Notes: generated by a model not told the origin, from the sequence alone. A stretch of 64,000 nt of DNA from Chrysoperla carnea (GCF_905475395.1 NC_058339.1:16190001-16254000); one strand, 5' to 3'; shown: positions 25,201-37,551, numbered from the stretch's first letter. Numbers and translations: made by a program.

Positions 25201-28200
25201 ATGACTCAAATCTAAATATTCATTTAAAGGTACACCATCTTTAAACCAAGAAACTTTTGTATCCATATTTTTTGTTATACATGGAAAATATGCTTCTTCA
25301 CCTTCAAGTATTGTAATGTTCATTGGTGGTATTGCTAAAAGATTTGCTCCTGAAATCAATGGTTAAAAATATTACAAAACATGATTGGATTACCTTATAG
25401 AATGAATTGTTATCAGTCTTCATCAATGAGCAAAAAAGTCAGCGAATTATTTTGTATAGAAAAGGCCGTAGAAAAATTTCGACTTCATTTTCTTTTTACG
25501 TTCACAGGGTAAAATAGTCATAATACTATGTCTGTTGGCGGACCAAACTCTTAAAATTACCAAGCAAGAGAATCCCTAAGCAGTGTTACTAATAGGATAA
25601 TATCTTGAGGCTAAATTCCAGGAAATTATAATAAATTTTTAATTACATTAACTTTAATTTTTTCCATAAACGGTTTTTGCAGGCAAGTTTATACCATTAT
25701 TTTCGCAATTAAATGATCTTTCTTGATTGATTAAAAGATCGGTTTTGATCTGTTCATGCCGTATGACCAGGTAAGCCAATAAAAGTAACTATACATCGAT
25801 CGATTAACCCATCGAAATTGGTATCAGAATAAAAATTATTTAATTACGAAAATAATGGTATAAGCTTGCCTGCATCCATCTTTCGTAGGTGTCAAATATC
25901 ATTCGTAAATTATGAATTAAGGACGCAAGGTTTTTTATTTGTTAGTAAACAATTAATTGTTAATTAAATGAATCGATGCATGTAAAAGTTGGCTAATAAA
26001 ATTAATAGGTAGGCAACTTGTATGACGTATTTGTTAAACATGTATAACAGTTTTTCATTTATTTAACAAATACTCGGCTATGGAAAAACACAATCTAACA
26101 TTTACGTAATACAAGTTGTGTATTTATTAATTTTATAAGTCAACTTTTAAATGGACCGTTTTATTAAATTATTAATTTATTGTTTATAAACAATTAGAAA
26201 CATTTGCACTATCCGTTTCTTGCGAATGATTTTTGGCACATTCCACCAGGTTTTAGCAAAAAGTGAGCAGTTTATTTCATTTTCCTTAATCTGTTACTTC
26301 TTTGACTTTACTGTTTTTATTTATGAGCCTCTATCTTCGCTAAAGTGTAAAACTTGAATAATTTGGAACTAAGTTACAATAAACCTACCATCAACAGTTA
26401 AATAAAACCATGTTCCATTGTTTCTGGATACAGGCGATCGATTTGGAAACATAACACGGCATTCATACCATCCAGAATCTGTTTCTCGTATATTAGTGAC
26501 ATTGATAGAACCTTTGCCAAAACCATTTTTTCCAGAATTTAATAATTGTATACGTCCTTGATACTCTTCCAAAACATTTTTCGTTCCTTCGTACACAGAG
26601 AATATTTCTTGGTTCTAAAATTTTACAACAGATTTAATCTATTAAAAGGATGTTGTTATGTGTAATTTATTAGGTTAGTATTCGTAATAACTGTAAAATG
26701 ATTGGATTCATACAGTCGTAATACCTGTAAAAGGTTTGGATTCATACAGTCGTGCCTTTGCTTGCAACCAAATATCTATAGTAGTATTATACATCGATTT
26801 TTTTTTATCTCTAACTTCGATAAAACTTAGTATATAAGGTAATTTTGACCCAAAAAGTACAAAAATGCATTTGTTGACTTTGTCGAATAGTTTCTGAGAT
26901 ACGGACTAAAATCGATCCAAATATTGCGATATCTCAGAAACTCTGCATCCAATCATTAAATTAACCTGATTTTTATACTTTTTGGATCAAAATTACCCCA
27001 TCCACCGAGTTTCATCAATTTCCGAAACAAAATTTTTTTTTCGTTTTTCTCGATTTTTTCAAAGGGATAATACCCCTTAAAAAAATTGCAAAAAGTCGAT
27101 AAATATTTTTTATCTCCAATTTCGATAAAACTTAGTATATAAGGTAATTTTGACCCAAAAAGTACAAAAATCGGGTGCATTTGTTGACTGGTCGAATAGT
27201 TTCTGAGATACGGACTAAAATCGATCCAAATATTACGATATCCCAGAAACTCTAGCCTTAACTCTTCGATGAACTCATAATTAAATTAACATTTTGTTTT
27301 TATATCATCAACAACCTTATATTTTTATGGTATTATTATAAACTGCAAGTTTCTCTAAATATTTAAGATAGTTTTTATCACACTCTCTAGATTTTTTGAT
27401 AGAGAAATATTCAATTGAAAAGGACCTATAAGATTCATCATTTTTTTCACCCAACTTTGAACGATAAAATAATAATGATAAAATAATAAAAGCTCGATGA
27501 GATATTATTCAATCCTTGCATATCTCCTTAATTTCCGATTTTGCAAGTTTCAATTTGTTGCCTTGCTGGCACATCGCAAAAACTCATCTTGTAATTTCAG
27601 TAATTTCCATTAAAATCTTTTACAAAGCCCTTGAAACATAATTACACATGGTTGGTTGTGTGAATAATAGTTTGAACATAAATCACTCAAAACTTTATTA
27701 GTTTATTAGGTGATAATTAGTTAATTATTTTTTATTCCTATAACTAATAAATAATACTTATGTTTCTATTTTTAAAAAAGGTATGTAGGCGATTGTCTAA
27801 GGCTAAGCATACCCGAATTATAACTAAACACATGTGAAATGATTATTTCACTTCGGATATATTTTACTATATATACTCTCCCAATGCAGTATTTATTTGA
27901 TATACTAATTGTTTAAATGATTCAATGAGAGTAAAGAAAAAAATGAGGTCATCATTTTAATTCGATTGACTTTTGAGCCCTTCGGATATACAATTAAGAG
28001 AACCAAGAACTTTTTTTAATTATTTATTTTTACCTATCATTAATTATATAAATTGTGATTATTTTTTAACATTAATATTAATAATAATAATTTATTTGTT
28101 TCAATTCAATGGATTTTACAAAAATTCGATACTAAACAAAAACATGAAATTTTGTGTATCAATTAATGAGTATTTCAAAACAGCTCCTTTACATGGTGGT

Positions 28201-31200
28201 ATATGGAGAAGTCGTAATAAATGTAGCTTTTTATTCAACGTGGGCTTTTAAAAATGTTACCATTTTCATAAAAAACTATTATCAATATTTCTAAAGTTTA
28301 AAGCTTTATAATCATACCAATATTAAGAACTTTCTGAGACTCATTATTTAATAATTTAAATAAAATTGTGCGTATTAGTATAATTTCATATGTGGCTTCA
28401 TAGCATGAACCATTTTTGTTTTGAGAAAATTCTTGAAGATATGTGGTGATTTTCTTTACATACTAAAAAATAAAAGATAATAAAATATGTCATTTAATGA
28501 CTACTTACTGATTAATTAGAAAATTTATCAGTCACAGTAAAAGAAAAGATCACTTTTTCTAAAATAATTTTTTATTTTAATTTCTCAATATTATGAACAA
28601 ACATTCCTTTGAAGATACAGACGATTTGTGTCAATTTTTTTGTACTAGTTTGAACGTGTACAAGCTACAAATAATCTACCCATGTATAAAAGTTTAAAAG
28701 AGAATGTCCCGACTGACAAATCAACGTCCATCACCTAAACCACTAATGATAGAAGTTTGGAATTGATTTGAGAGGATATTGATTTTATATTATTGATATC
28801 ATTTAAAGAGGATTTTTCGAAATTCATCCCCTAAAACGGTCAAATAGGGGATGAACGCTTTTAAAAAAATCCGTCATTTTTTAGTCCACTACATGACTAC
28901 TAAACCTATTTTAAAAATGATTCCATCTATAGAATGCCACATTATCAGCAAGTTACATGGGCTGTATTTTATTTTCAAATTAATTAGGACATCAAAAAAC
29001 CCATTTAATTGTGAACAAAAGGGGAGTTAAGTGAGGGTAAAGGAAGCAGAGGTTATAACGCGGTACTCGTTATTTTTATACCATGTATATGAAATATACC
29101 AAGGTATACTAAGTTTAGTCCCAAGTTTGTAACGCTTAAAAATATTGATGCTATGAACAAAATTTTGGTATAGGTGTTCATAAAATCACTTAATTAGTCC
29201 ATTTCCGGTTGTCTGTTTGTCTGTCTGTCGTCTGTCTTCTGTCCGTCTGTCATCACGATTACTCAAAAACGAAAAGAGATATCAAGCTGAAATTTTTATA
29301 GCGTGCTTAAGACGTAAAAAGTGAGGTCAAGTTCGTAAATGAGCAACGTAGGTCAATTGTGTCTTAGGTCCGTAGGACCCATCTTGTAAACCGTTAGAGA
29401 TAGAACAAAAGTTTAAATGTAAAAAATGTTCCTTATAAAAAAAAACAAAATTTGAAACATTTTTTTGTAAACATCACTGTTTACCCGTGAGAGCGCAAAT
29501 TGTATAGTATGTATTATATGGGAATATCAGTTATATATGTGTGACATGAATGTATGTGTAAAGTGACAGAGTAATCAACACAGTCTATACATGGTATTTC
29601 AACAATTAACTCAGTCAATTGTTTGTTTTCACTTGTTCGTTGTAAATAATATGGAATGCATTTTTGACTTTTGTATTATTGAGTCTGATATTCACACCCC
29701 AGTTTAAGATTGTGCAAGAGTGCGATAAACTTTCATTCAAATGCTCTTGTCTAAATATTAAAGTTGTATATAAAAGAAGTTTGTGCTATATGATATTAAA
29801 AACATAATCTTATAAATGATTATTAAATAATAATGGTGATTTCATTTGAAATGATTTTATTTGTATGATGTTTTTATTATTATGTTGATTTAAATATCAT
29901 GCAAGACTAAAACGATTATTATTAATATCATTTTTTTATAAATTAATTTGTCTTGTTGCTCTACATTACAGAACTTAGAACACATAAATTTGAATACAAT
30001 TTATTTATCTATGTTTACGGAATGGAACTCACATTGACACGTGTCTATATTGAGTGTTCAAAGAGAGACAATGGCGTCACCAACTAATGAGCCAGAGGTA
30101 GGCAGGCCATAAGATACAGGATAGGAACAGGATAAAGGAGGACTGAAGTCGTGTGAGTGCGACCCCTGTAGTCCACATGACTAACTTCCCAGAGGTGGAA
30201 AAACATTAAAAAAAAAGGTCTTGTTAGCCTTCATAGATTATTCTTCGAACATGTACAGCAACTTATGCTGGAACGATCATTATCACCATAGATAAATGAT
30301 GTTTTTTATCCTTTTTTCAGATTCTGTTTATTCAGTTGAAACGGCTCAGCTAATTTTGCTGAAAACTCTTTCAGTTCTACGCGATTACGCGTCGAATAAG
30401 CCCCGTCACATGTTAATGTCATAACTGGTTCACCAGATAATCGAGGCGAAAGAATCCGAACCAACATATGCACATACATACACACACACACACACAGACA
30501 TCACATTGAAAAGGTTTGATTCGGATATTGCGGCCTTGAAACCGCGGAAATATGTAAAACTGAAGATTTTCAAAATCAGCCCCATTACATTATCTTCCTC
30601 TGGGAAGTTAATTATAAGAAAAAAACACTTTCAGAGATTGCTAAAAAGGCAGAGTGAAGAATTTTTGCGTTATTTACTAATGCGAGATAAATACAATACA
30701 ATAAATCTTTCGCAATGTTTTCCGTGCGACAATCAGTGTTATATCATTTTTGATTTCGGCCATAAAGAAAGTCGTAGAGCAGAGTAGGCGAACTTCGGTG
30801 CCTATTTTAGCTCCTATACTACATAAGAAGAACATTTAATTCCCCTTTTCGAATCTCTAAACGGGAACCAGCTGTTCTAACTGTTCTCACCCTTTGGTGA
30901 CGTTCTTGACTGGATTAGGTATGTTAAATGTATACCCAAGATAAATACATATGAATAGTCTCTTAAAAAGCTATTTTAGACACTAAGGTGTTAAGACAGT
31001 TTAAACTTAGAAAAGTAGATGAGTAGCGGCATGTAATATTATAAAAGTTTTAATTTTGTCCATCAAGAAGTAAAAAAATAAGACTGTTATCTACTGAAAT
31101 TTTAAACATTCTTTGGTTAGGGAGGGTGTTGTATCATGAATTTTGATTCATGGTACAACACCCTCCCAAACAACGATATGAGATGATACAATTTAGTATG

Positions 31201-34200
31201 TTACAGTATATTTTATTCTTTTTCTAAAACATTTATTATTTAAGTGTTCATTTCCCTAAAGAATGATTTGTACATTTAATAAGTAGCTATGTAAGTTTTA
31301 TTTATATGATAATTACATGTATTTATTTGTTTATAGACGACGGCACCAACCAACTCTATAACAAGAGCACAATTGTACTTAAAAAAATAATATAAGTAAT
31401 ATAAAAATATAGGACATTCATATATAAATATAATACCGTAAACTTATATTATATTAGATACCGGATAAAAAGAAAAACCTGTAAATACCAGTAAAAGACC
31501 TAGCACAAATTATATGTAATCTGCATTTCGGTCAGACTTTTTTTAAATTTTGAGGAAAGATTCTTTAAGTCATTCTTAAGAAAAGTTCCCATGGTCACAA
31601 GTCATGAAAATGACAGGATTTCAAGTTATCGCTAATATAAAATTGGAAAATGTACTCATTTATATAAAAAATTATTGTAATTTAATTGTCCAAAATCATC
31701 ATGTCCGTATATATGTAGCTGAAAATATTGATCTCAACAATTCAAATTATTGATCCACTAAACAATTAACACTGCTTCTTCTTTGAATTTCGTAACATAT
31801 TCTTCAAAAAAAACAATTAAAAAACAACACCCTTATATTGAAAACCCTTATGCATGTTGTTATACATATATGTATATGTATTTGCCTATATACACATGAG
31901 CATATATTATACAAATAAGTACATTTGCCAACTTTAATTTAGCTATAACATGAAATCCTGTAAATAGAAATATTTCGACGTTGAACATATGTCAAATAGT
32001 TTGGCTATAAATCACATTTTTTCTTAGAGGGATGATTATAGACCACCTTCCTGTATATATAGTCCGCCAATTAAGCTTTTTTAATATTGACAGCCCTATA
32101 CTACATATTGGACGACTATATAACAAGTAAAAATGAATATAATTGAAATAAAACATTAAAAACAGTAGGTGATGCATCACATAAATATAAATAATCATGT
32201 GATTGTTGTAAATATTTTCAACAATCACATCAACTAAATGTAAATTTGTATACAATATAGATTATGTTTGTATGTGGTGTGTATATAAACATATCTGTAC
32301 CTATATACGTGATCATTTGTTGACTACAATTGACACTTCCTGAACGTAGAATTGGTATCAGGGTCAAAATGTCAATCAAATTATTAAACTAAGTAAAAAT
32401 AAATATTATGAACATTCCACACTATATTTGTCATCTTTGTCATGAAAAGCTATGGGACTGGAAGTCCATGGATAAAATTATACTTCAATACCAGATAAAA
32501 ATATAGTTGAAAAAGAGATAGAGCAAGCGCTAAATAGAGTTTTGTGTGTGTAAAAATTGAGGACCGCATTCTGTCAATTGATTCTTGTCCAGAAAAGATT
32601 AATATTCCGGATGTTTCCAGAAACCCTATTGGTCCAATTTTTGTATATCTCTCCTCCTCTACAGAAACATTCAAATGACAATTTTTTGTACCCAAACTAA
32701 ACTTAAAGACAAAGCAACTCCTATTTTCTAATCTCTCATTAGCCATGTTCTTTGTATTACATTATCAGTGCCTCATTTAATGGTTCATAATCATAAAACC
32801 CATTCAGATCCGGTAGCTCTCTTTTTTGTTGGACTATTTATGAAGTTAACTTAACGAATATCCAAGTTTTGACATCGGTCATAGTCGGCAACATTGTCGA
32901 TAATTAAAAGAAAACACATAGTTTTCTACTTTTCTAAATACATAGTTTTCTTCTTTTCTACTTTAATTTCTGTAGAAAGAATCGAAATTTCCACAGGTTT
33001 ATAAAATTCTGAGTAAAAGAGTAAAAAAATCCGAGTACGAAAAAAATAGTAAATTTGGAACTGTATTTTGGAAACTGTAGGGCCTACAAAGACGGTTCTT
33101 ACCCTAAATTTAATCTTTAACCTTTACAAATTTAGGTGTAGTTACTAGAAAATTTAACTAACAACAAGATAAAATAAGGTAAAATTTTGTCGTTGAGATA
33201 TCGGTCCATACAATACGCTTTAAGAAAAATAAACATGCAATATTAATTGCAACTTTCAATAAATTAATATTTAATATCTTAACATTCAGACATTTGTTTT
33301 GTTATTTACAGATGTCACGCAACAAATAAAATATTTCATTAATTGATTAAATCACTTATATAATAATAAATAATCAAATAATATTTGATTATTAATATAA
33401 TTGAAATTATTCGATTAAGATAATTTAAGTTATGTCATATAAATAATATTATATCGTTTAAATTTTGTAACATTTACTATTTTTAGAATGACTTTAAACG
33501 TATATACAAGATTGTATTAAAGTAATCCGTAATTTTAAATATAATAACTTAAATTAAAAAACAAACCCCGACACAAAATCAGGTCTGATCGATTCGTTTG
33601 ATGCATTGTAGCTCCTAAAGGGAGGAACCGATTCTAACTAAAATTTTTGACAGGTTATTTGATCGAGAGTATTCTTAGCTATGTTTTAACAAAATCAAAA
33701 TCAGTTTACTCGTTTAGAAGCTACGATGTCACAGACTGAAAAACGGATACACAGGTACACAGATATAGGTATAGACACGTTAAACTTATAACACCTCTCT
33801 TAGTTATAGCCGGGGATTAAAATAAGGGTTTTCCATTTGAAATCTAGTTTTTGCCATTTGAAAAGTCGACTTTCACAGTTCACATGTTCATTCCAAGACT
33901 AAATAGATTAATTATGTGACATACGATACAATACTTGCATACAGGTGATTTAAGACACATTTTCGATAAAATTAGCTTACTTAATCTTTTTTATTCAACT
34001 GTCGTTAACATGCCTACTAAAAATCAATTTAATTTACCAAGGCTTTTAATTTTATATACATTTTTTCATTGCGCTTCCACCATAAGTTTAAACCGTGTTT
34101 TCCGACCGATATATATTGTTTTGAATGGAATTGAGCCCTGAAAAATTATGGTATTTGTTGAAATTCTACGATACACACATTCATCAGTCGAAAATCACAA

Positions 34201-37200
34201 AACATTTGTAGTTGAAATCAACGGACTCCGAATACTAAGCAATCCCATTTATAAGAGATCAGGTTCCTCCTTTGAAACCAACCAATGTTTAGGAAATATT
34301 CGGCATATGCCGAATATATGAATGTTTTATATTTAACCAATAAACATATAGGATACAAGTTTCTTTAGATAATTCTATTTCTCAAGAAAAACAAAATTTG
34401 TTTTCAAGGATAAAAAAACGCACAAAAAAATACCAATCCAATAGATAGCCTTGTCATCAAATTATTGATCTATTTTAATTAAATAATTTAATAATTAAAA
34501 TCAATTAATCAATTATTACATCAATGAAAACAAAATTTATCTATGTGCCAAACGTATACATAAGTACAACTTCTGGAGCGAATTTACTGCTTCTATTTAG
34601 CTTAGTTTTATAATAAACAAGTGAAAACAAAAAATTGACTGAGTTAATTGTTGAAATACCATGCATAAATAGTGTTGATTACTCTATCACATTGCACATA
34701 CATATACAATTTATATAATACATACTATACAATTTACGTCTAATTGCGCCCTCACGGGCAAACAGTGATGTTTACGAAAAAATGTTTCAAACAAAAGTTG
34801 TTTATTTTTTGATAAGGAACATTTCTTATATTTAAACTTTTGTTCTATTTCTAACGGTTTACAAGATGTTTTGAATAGGTCAAGACCCAATTGACCTATG
34901 TTGCTCATTTACGAACTCGATCTCACTTTTTACGTCCTGAGTACACTGTAAAAATTTCAGCTTGATATCTTTTTTCGTTTTTGAGTTATCGTGCCCACAG
35001 ACAGACGGACGGACGGACAACCGGAAATGGACTAATTAGATGATTTTATGAACACCTATACAAAAATTTTTTTGATAGCATCAATATTTTTAAGCGTTAC
35101 AAATTTGGGACTAGACTTAGTATACTTTGCATATTACATATATGCATGGTATAAAAATAGGAAATCTCGGTAAGATATTTAGTAAAATTCTTTCCTGCTT
35201 TAATTAAAATCATTCTTTAATAATTGTAAACAGTTTCGATAAATAAATGATTTACAGGAAGTTGTGGTTGACCTGCCTGCTAATGGCAAAATTTATATTA
35301 GAATTATTGTATTAAAAAAGTTTTATAATGTCTATAAATCTATAACAATTTCAGCTTCAAGTTCTGTGAATTACCAATCTTATTAAATAATTCAGCTAAA
35401 TAATACACAGCTCAGTATATACAGGGTAGAAAAATTAATCTGCAAGTTTTTGTTTTCACTCTTTTTTTCACATTTCCGAAAAGAAGAAAGATATTATATG
35501 ATTTAATTTAGGTCTAAATTTGAACTGGATGATTACAAATAACCCTAAATAATCAAGTCATCTCAATTTCACGTCAAATTAGAAAGTTCAAATCCAGGAC
35601 AAGTTTAGGGTTTCACTTAAAAATTTCAAGCAGGGTCATTTTTGGGCTGCTGGCTTTCATGGCCAAATGGTGGACATAATGGAATAGGTTCCATGTCGAT
35701 TTGAAGCTGATCAAAAATGAAAGTCGAAATGACAATAGTTTGAACGGCGGGATAAAATGGCCGAGAGAGGTTTCTTTTTGGAACTATGTTCCTTATCGCA
35801 AGTTATAATTTTTTGGCTGGTTGGGAAATAAAACCAAAAAATGTGCTACAATTTAAAACGACCCCAAAATCCGACGATGTGTGACCTAGGAAACTAAAAC
35901 TTTTTTAATCGATTCAGCTTGCCATGAATTTTGAGAATATTTTGAAAATAATTTACAATCTGTCAATTTATTTATTTTTTGTCTAAAGTTTATGTTCTTC
36001 ATTCAAAAAAATGAATTGTGAGTTATTAAAAAAAGTTAAACATAATAGACATAATATAAAGTAAGATACGATAGGAACATAGTTCCACCCGGGTGTCCCA
36101 CGACACCTCTTGTTTTTTTTTTATCTCACTGAATGCAGAAATTTTATGACTAATAGTATAAATATTGTTAATGTATAAAAATATTTTAATATTTAACATT
36201 GAGATGTTGTCTGTGTTGAGGTAAAAATTATCCACTTCTCTATTATTTTATAGCCACGTTTCTCTGATATCTAATATCATTTAATTGATATTAATTACTT
36301 GCAGAGCGATAAAAAATAGTAAAACATCATTGTATATGATTATTTGCATTATTTAAGATTTCCATACGACTTCTAATAATTATTTATTTACATTGTTTAA
36401 TTATAAGTAACTAGCAGATACCCGCCCGCTTTTCCGGGCCATTTCTCCTTTTTAAAGCAAAGACTATCACGTTCTAGCCCTCACTTATGCTCCCTTTCTT
36501 ATGGATTCACAATCTTATGGATTTTAATCTTTTTTAATATCCAATTTCGATAAAATTCAGTATATAATAAGGTAATTTTAACCCAAAAAATACAAAAATC
36601 AGGTGCATTTGTTGGGTGGGCGAATAGTATTTGAGATACGGACTAAAATCGATCCAAATATTGCGATATATCAGAAACTCTGCATCCAATCATTAAATTA
36701 ACATGATTTTTATACTTTTTGGATCAAAATTACCCCATTCACTGACTTTCATCAAATTCCGAAACAAAAATTTGTTTCCCGATTTTCTCCATTTTTTTCA
36801 AAGGGGTACCCCTTAAAAAAATTGCAAAAAATCGAAAATTTTTTTAAATCTCCAATTTCGATAAAACTCAGTATATAAGGTAATTTTGACCCAAAAAATA
36901 CAAAAATCGGGTGCATTTGTTGACTGGTCGAATAGTTTTGGAGATACGGACTAAAATCGATCCAAATATTGCGATATCTCAGAATTAAATTAATATGATT
37001 TTTATACTTTATACGCAGAGAAAATTTTTCACGAAATCAGATTCAAAGTCAATTTTTATCATAGAATTAGATACAAACTCGAACAGAATCATTTTGTACG
37101 GCAAACCAATTTTCACGGTGGAAATATTTGTATCTATTTTAAACATCCCCCCTATATGGAAACATGTAAACACCCCATATATGGACCATTTATCTTACTA

Positions 37201-37551
37201 CTTAAACTTGTCGAAAATAGTGTAAGTACTTCTTTAAGCTCAATCTCTGATCTATTTGATTATTTTATAAGCAAAGGCACGGTTATTTTTAACAAAAAAC
37301 TTAAAATAATATCTTACATGTTTATACCAATGCAATGAATATGGTATTTCAATTTCATGCGGAAAATCCAATTCACAATTAAATGCAATATGATCACCAA
37401 CACCAGCCGTTAAAAATGTCGGTTGTTTTTCTTCTTCTAATAATCCATTTACAAAATAACTATTAAAATGAACTGTATGTATTACGAAAAGAAACACTAA
37501 GAAAACACTATTTCTTGAAAAACACTTTGAATTATTTATTAATTTAAACAT
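21957..37551 (-). CDS. bdl: borderless (Ig/FN3 cell-surface receptor), six exons, complete
   Basis: Six exons joined at GT-AG borders (37551-37318, 26614-26389, 25349-25068, 24179-23770, 23629-22960, 22207-21957) give one frame of 690 residues with intron phases 0, 1, 1, 0, 1. The model has a signal peptide (1 to about 36), four Ig domains (about 44-152, 155-247, 250-340, 343-440, each with its Cys pair and a YxC motif), two FN3 domains (about 445-540 and 555-640), a membrane helix (648-669) and a 21-residue tail. The blocks NGSLYFSRVDESHNGQYACT, PYNDLGTAGPSP and ENIAPRAPYNLTANST fit Drosophila Borderless (about 719 residues, same domain order) better than Turtle, which has five Ig domains. 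In flies Bdl is a membrane adhesion receptor in glia and photoreceptors that works with Turtle, the gene upstream here. The tail is shorter than I recall for the fly protein, so a further 3' exon cannot be excluded. Confidence 0.9.
22960..23629 (-). CDS. bdl: bdl exon 5: second half of Ig4, FN3-1, start of FN3-2
   Basis: The acceptor TTTTGTAG precedes AAAGATTTAGC in phase 0. It encodes the Ig4 end (DDRGLYECTATNEAATITVE), the linker VENIAPRAPYNLTANS, a full FN3 (IIRWVPGY, LEYSIWYRP, YEFMVLSQDKHGDGMFSKAL) and the beginning of FN3-2 (YLVTWDPPNFG, YMLQWTKG). The donor is G|GTAATT in phase 1. The reading frame stays open past the donor to 22919, so the border rests on continuity with exon 6. Confidence 0.85.
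23715..23752. repeat. Short piece of the ACTAG..CTTCGCTGGG repeat
   Basis: ACTAGTTATGAGCCAACTGC then TTCGCTGGGTAAC in bdl intron 4 resembles the starts at 6428 and 36408. Too short to classify. Confidence 0.35.
23770..24179 (-). CDS. bdl: bdl exon 4: Ig3 and first half of Ig4
   Basis: The acceptor ATTTTTAG precedes ACAAAGCAAAAG in phase 1. It encodes YKAKVVYAPREVFFAYGR, the Ig3 core (LDCHYHANPPLTNLRWMKDG to YACTPYNDLGT), then Ig4 from PPVFTVKPHN through VDMHCDAIDGDG to IIKWSR. The donor is AGG|GTAAGC in phase 0. An intron inside an Ig domain, as here, also occurs in Ig1. Confidence 0.9.
25068..25349 (-). CDS. bdl: bdl exon 3: Ig2
   Basis: The acceptor GATTTCAG precedes GAGCAAATC and the donor is AAT|GTAAGT, both phase 1. 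It is a self-contained Ig domain: PPMNITILEGEEAYFPC, VSWFKDGVPL, NGSLIINPTAMGDLGEYRCE, then AYLNVQ. Glu-Gly-Glu before the first Cys strand and DLGEYRC for the second Cys are textbook Ig I-set features. Confidence 0.9.
26389..26614 (-). CDS. bdl: bdl exon 2: second half of Ig1
   Basis: The acceptor AATTTTAG precedes AACCAAGAAATA in phase 0, and the donor is G|GTAGGT in phase 1. It encodes NQEIFSVYEGTKNVLEEYQG, GSINVTNIRETDSGWYECRV and NNGTWFYLTV. The GWYECRV..N..NGTWFYL pattern is typical of Ig1 in the Turtle/Borderless family. Confidence 0.9.
26785..27255 (-). repeat. R2 satellite-like repeat, about 1.5 units
   Basis: On the minus strand the landmarks TTTTTGTACTTTTTGGGTCA and TTATATACTGAGTTTTATCG recur about 304 bp apart, with GCAGAGTTTCTGAGATATCG between. 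It lies in bdl intron 1, just downstream of exon 2. Confidence 0.75.
27262..27420 (-). repeat. Dispersed repeat, inverted partner of 7558-7710
   Basis: It abuts the R2 block. TCTTCGATGAACTCATAATT, CTTATATTTTTATGGTATTA and TATCACACTCTCTA are the reverse complements of the landmarks at 7558-7710. Confidence 0.7.
28823..28855. repeat. Short hairpin TTCATCCCCT / AGGGGATGAA
   Basis: A 10-bp perfect stem with a 13-bp loop. Similar CATCCCCTA..TAGGGGATGA hairpins occur in dispersed insect repeats, and an R1 element starts about 220 bp further on. Confidence 0.5.
29074..29636 (+). repeat. R1 repeat, full length (best copy)
   Basis: It runs from TTTTTATACCATGTATATG to TTTCACTTGTT. The landmarks in order are CTAAGTTTAGTCCCAAGTTT, TAACGCTTAAAAATATTGAT, GGTATAGGTGTTCATAAAAT, TCCATTTCCGG, a CTGTC/CCGTC run, CGAAAAGAGATATCAAGCTG, GGTCCGTAGGACC (near-palindrome), CATCACTGTTTACCCGTGAG and the 3' palindrome CAATTAACTCAGTCAATTG. 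No ORF spans it. It is a non-autonomous element of uncertain class. The 3' hairpin followed by a short tail recalls Helitrons, but the CTRR end is not clear. Confidence 0.85.
31120..31167. repeat. 21-bp-arm hairpin in bdl intron 1
   Basis: GGGAGGGTGTTGTATCATGA-A (31120-31140) pairs with TTCATGGTACAACACCCTCC-C (31147-31167). 20 of 21 positions match across a 6-bp loop. It is much richer in G+C than the surrounding DNA. Confidence 0.85.
33565..33825. repeat. Dispersed insect repeat (ACACGTTAAACTTATAACACC type)
   Basis: GTAGCTCCTAAAGGGAGGAA, ATTCTAACTAAAATTTTTGA and the end ACGTTAAACTTATAACACCT with TATAGCCGGGGATTAAAA are in the order I recall from a common insect dispersed repeat. It is non-coding. 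Confidence 0.5.
34617..35157 (-). repeat. R1 repeat, full length
   Basis: Its ends are AACAAGTGAAAACAAA on the left and TGCATGGTATAAAAA on the right, with all R1 landmarks between in reverse order. Relative to the copy at 29074 the GTCC palindrome is damaged (GATGTTTTGAATAGGTC). Confidence 0.85.
36408..36524. repeat. Repeat start ACTAGCAGATACCCGCCCGC
   Basis: It is followed by TTTTCCGGGCCATTTCTCC. It resembles the start of the RTE-like 3' region at 6428 (ACTAGC then GCTGGGC-like) and stands out by its G+C content. It runs straight into R2 DNA. Confidence 0.4.
36525..36985 (-). repeat. R2 satellite-like repeat, about 1.5 units
   Basis: The same order of landmarks as at 26785, on the minus strand. 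CAATTTCGATAAAA..CAGTATATAA occurs near 36543 and 36853, about 310 bp apart. It lies in bdl intron 1, close to exon 1. Confidence 0.75.
37318..37551 (-). CDS. bdl: bdl exon 1: signal peptide and first half of Ig1
   Basis: The ATG at 37551 is the first in frame and leads into a hydrophobic run (SVFLVFLFVIHTVHF) typical of a signal peptide. PTFLTAGVGDHIAFNCELDF and IPYSLHWYKH follow, which is the first Ig1 sheet. The donor is CAT|GTAAGA in phase 0. The next coding exon lies 10.7 kb away. Confidence 0.85.

Larger units (their letters stand above)
26615..37317 (-). other. bdl intron 1 (10.7 kb)
   Basis: It is bounded by the phase-0 donor GTAAGA and the acceptor AATTTTAG. It carries two R1 elements, two R2 loci, several dispersed repeats and hairpins (listed separately), but no further Ig-like exon that I can find on either strand. 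The stretches 27421-28820, 29640-31119, 31168-33564 and 33826-34616 hold nothing I can name, apart from a CA microsatellite at about 30476-30497. Confidence 0.75.

Noticed and set aside
30306..30787. Back-to-back ORFs around a CA microsatellite, less AT-rich than the surroundings.
   Set aside because: They read in opposite directions away from the microsatellite with no recognisable motif. Possibly repeat-derived, but nothing in the window confirms it.
26615..37317. A missing fifth Ig exon in bdl, as Turtle has five Ig domains.
   Set aside because: Exon phases fit without it, no Ig-like frame was seen between 25350 and 26388 or in intron 1, and four Ig domains is what I recall for Borderless.
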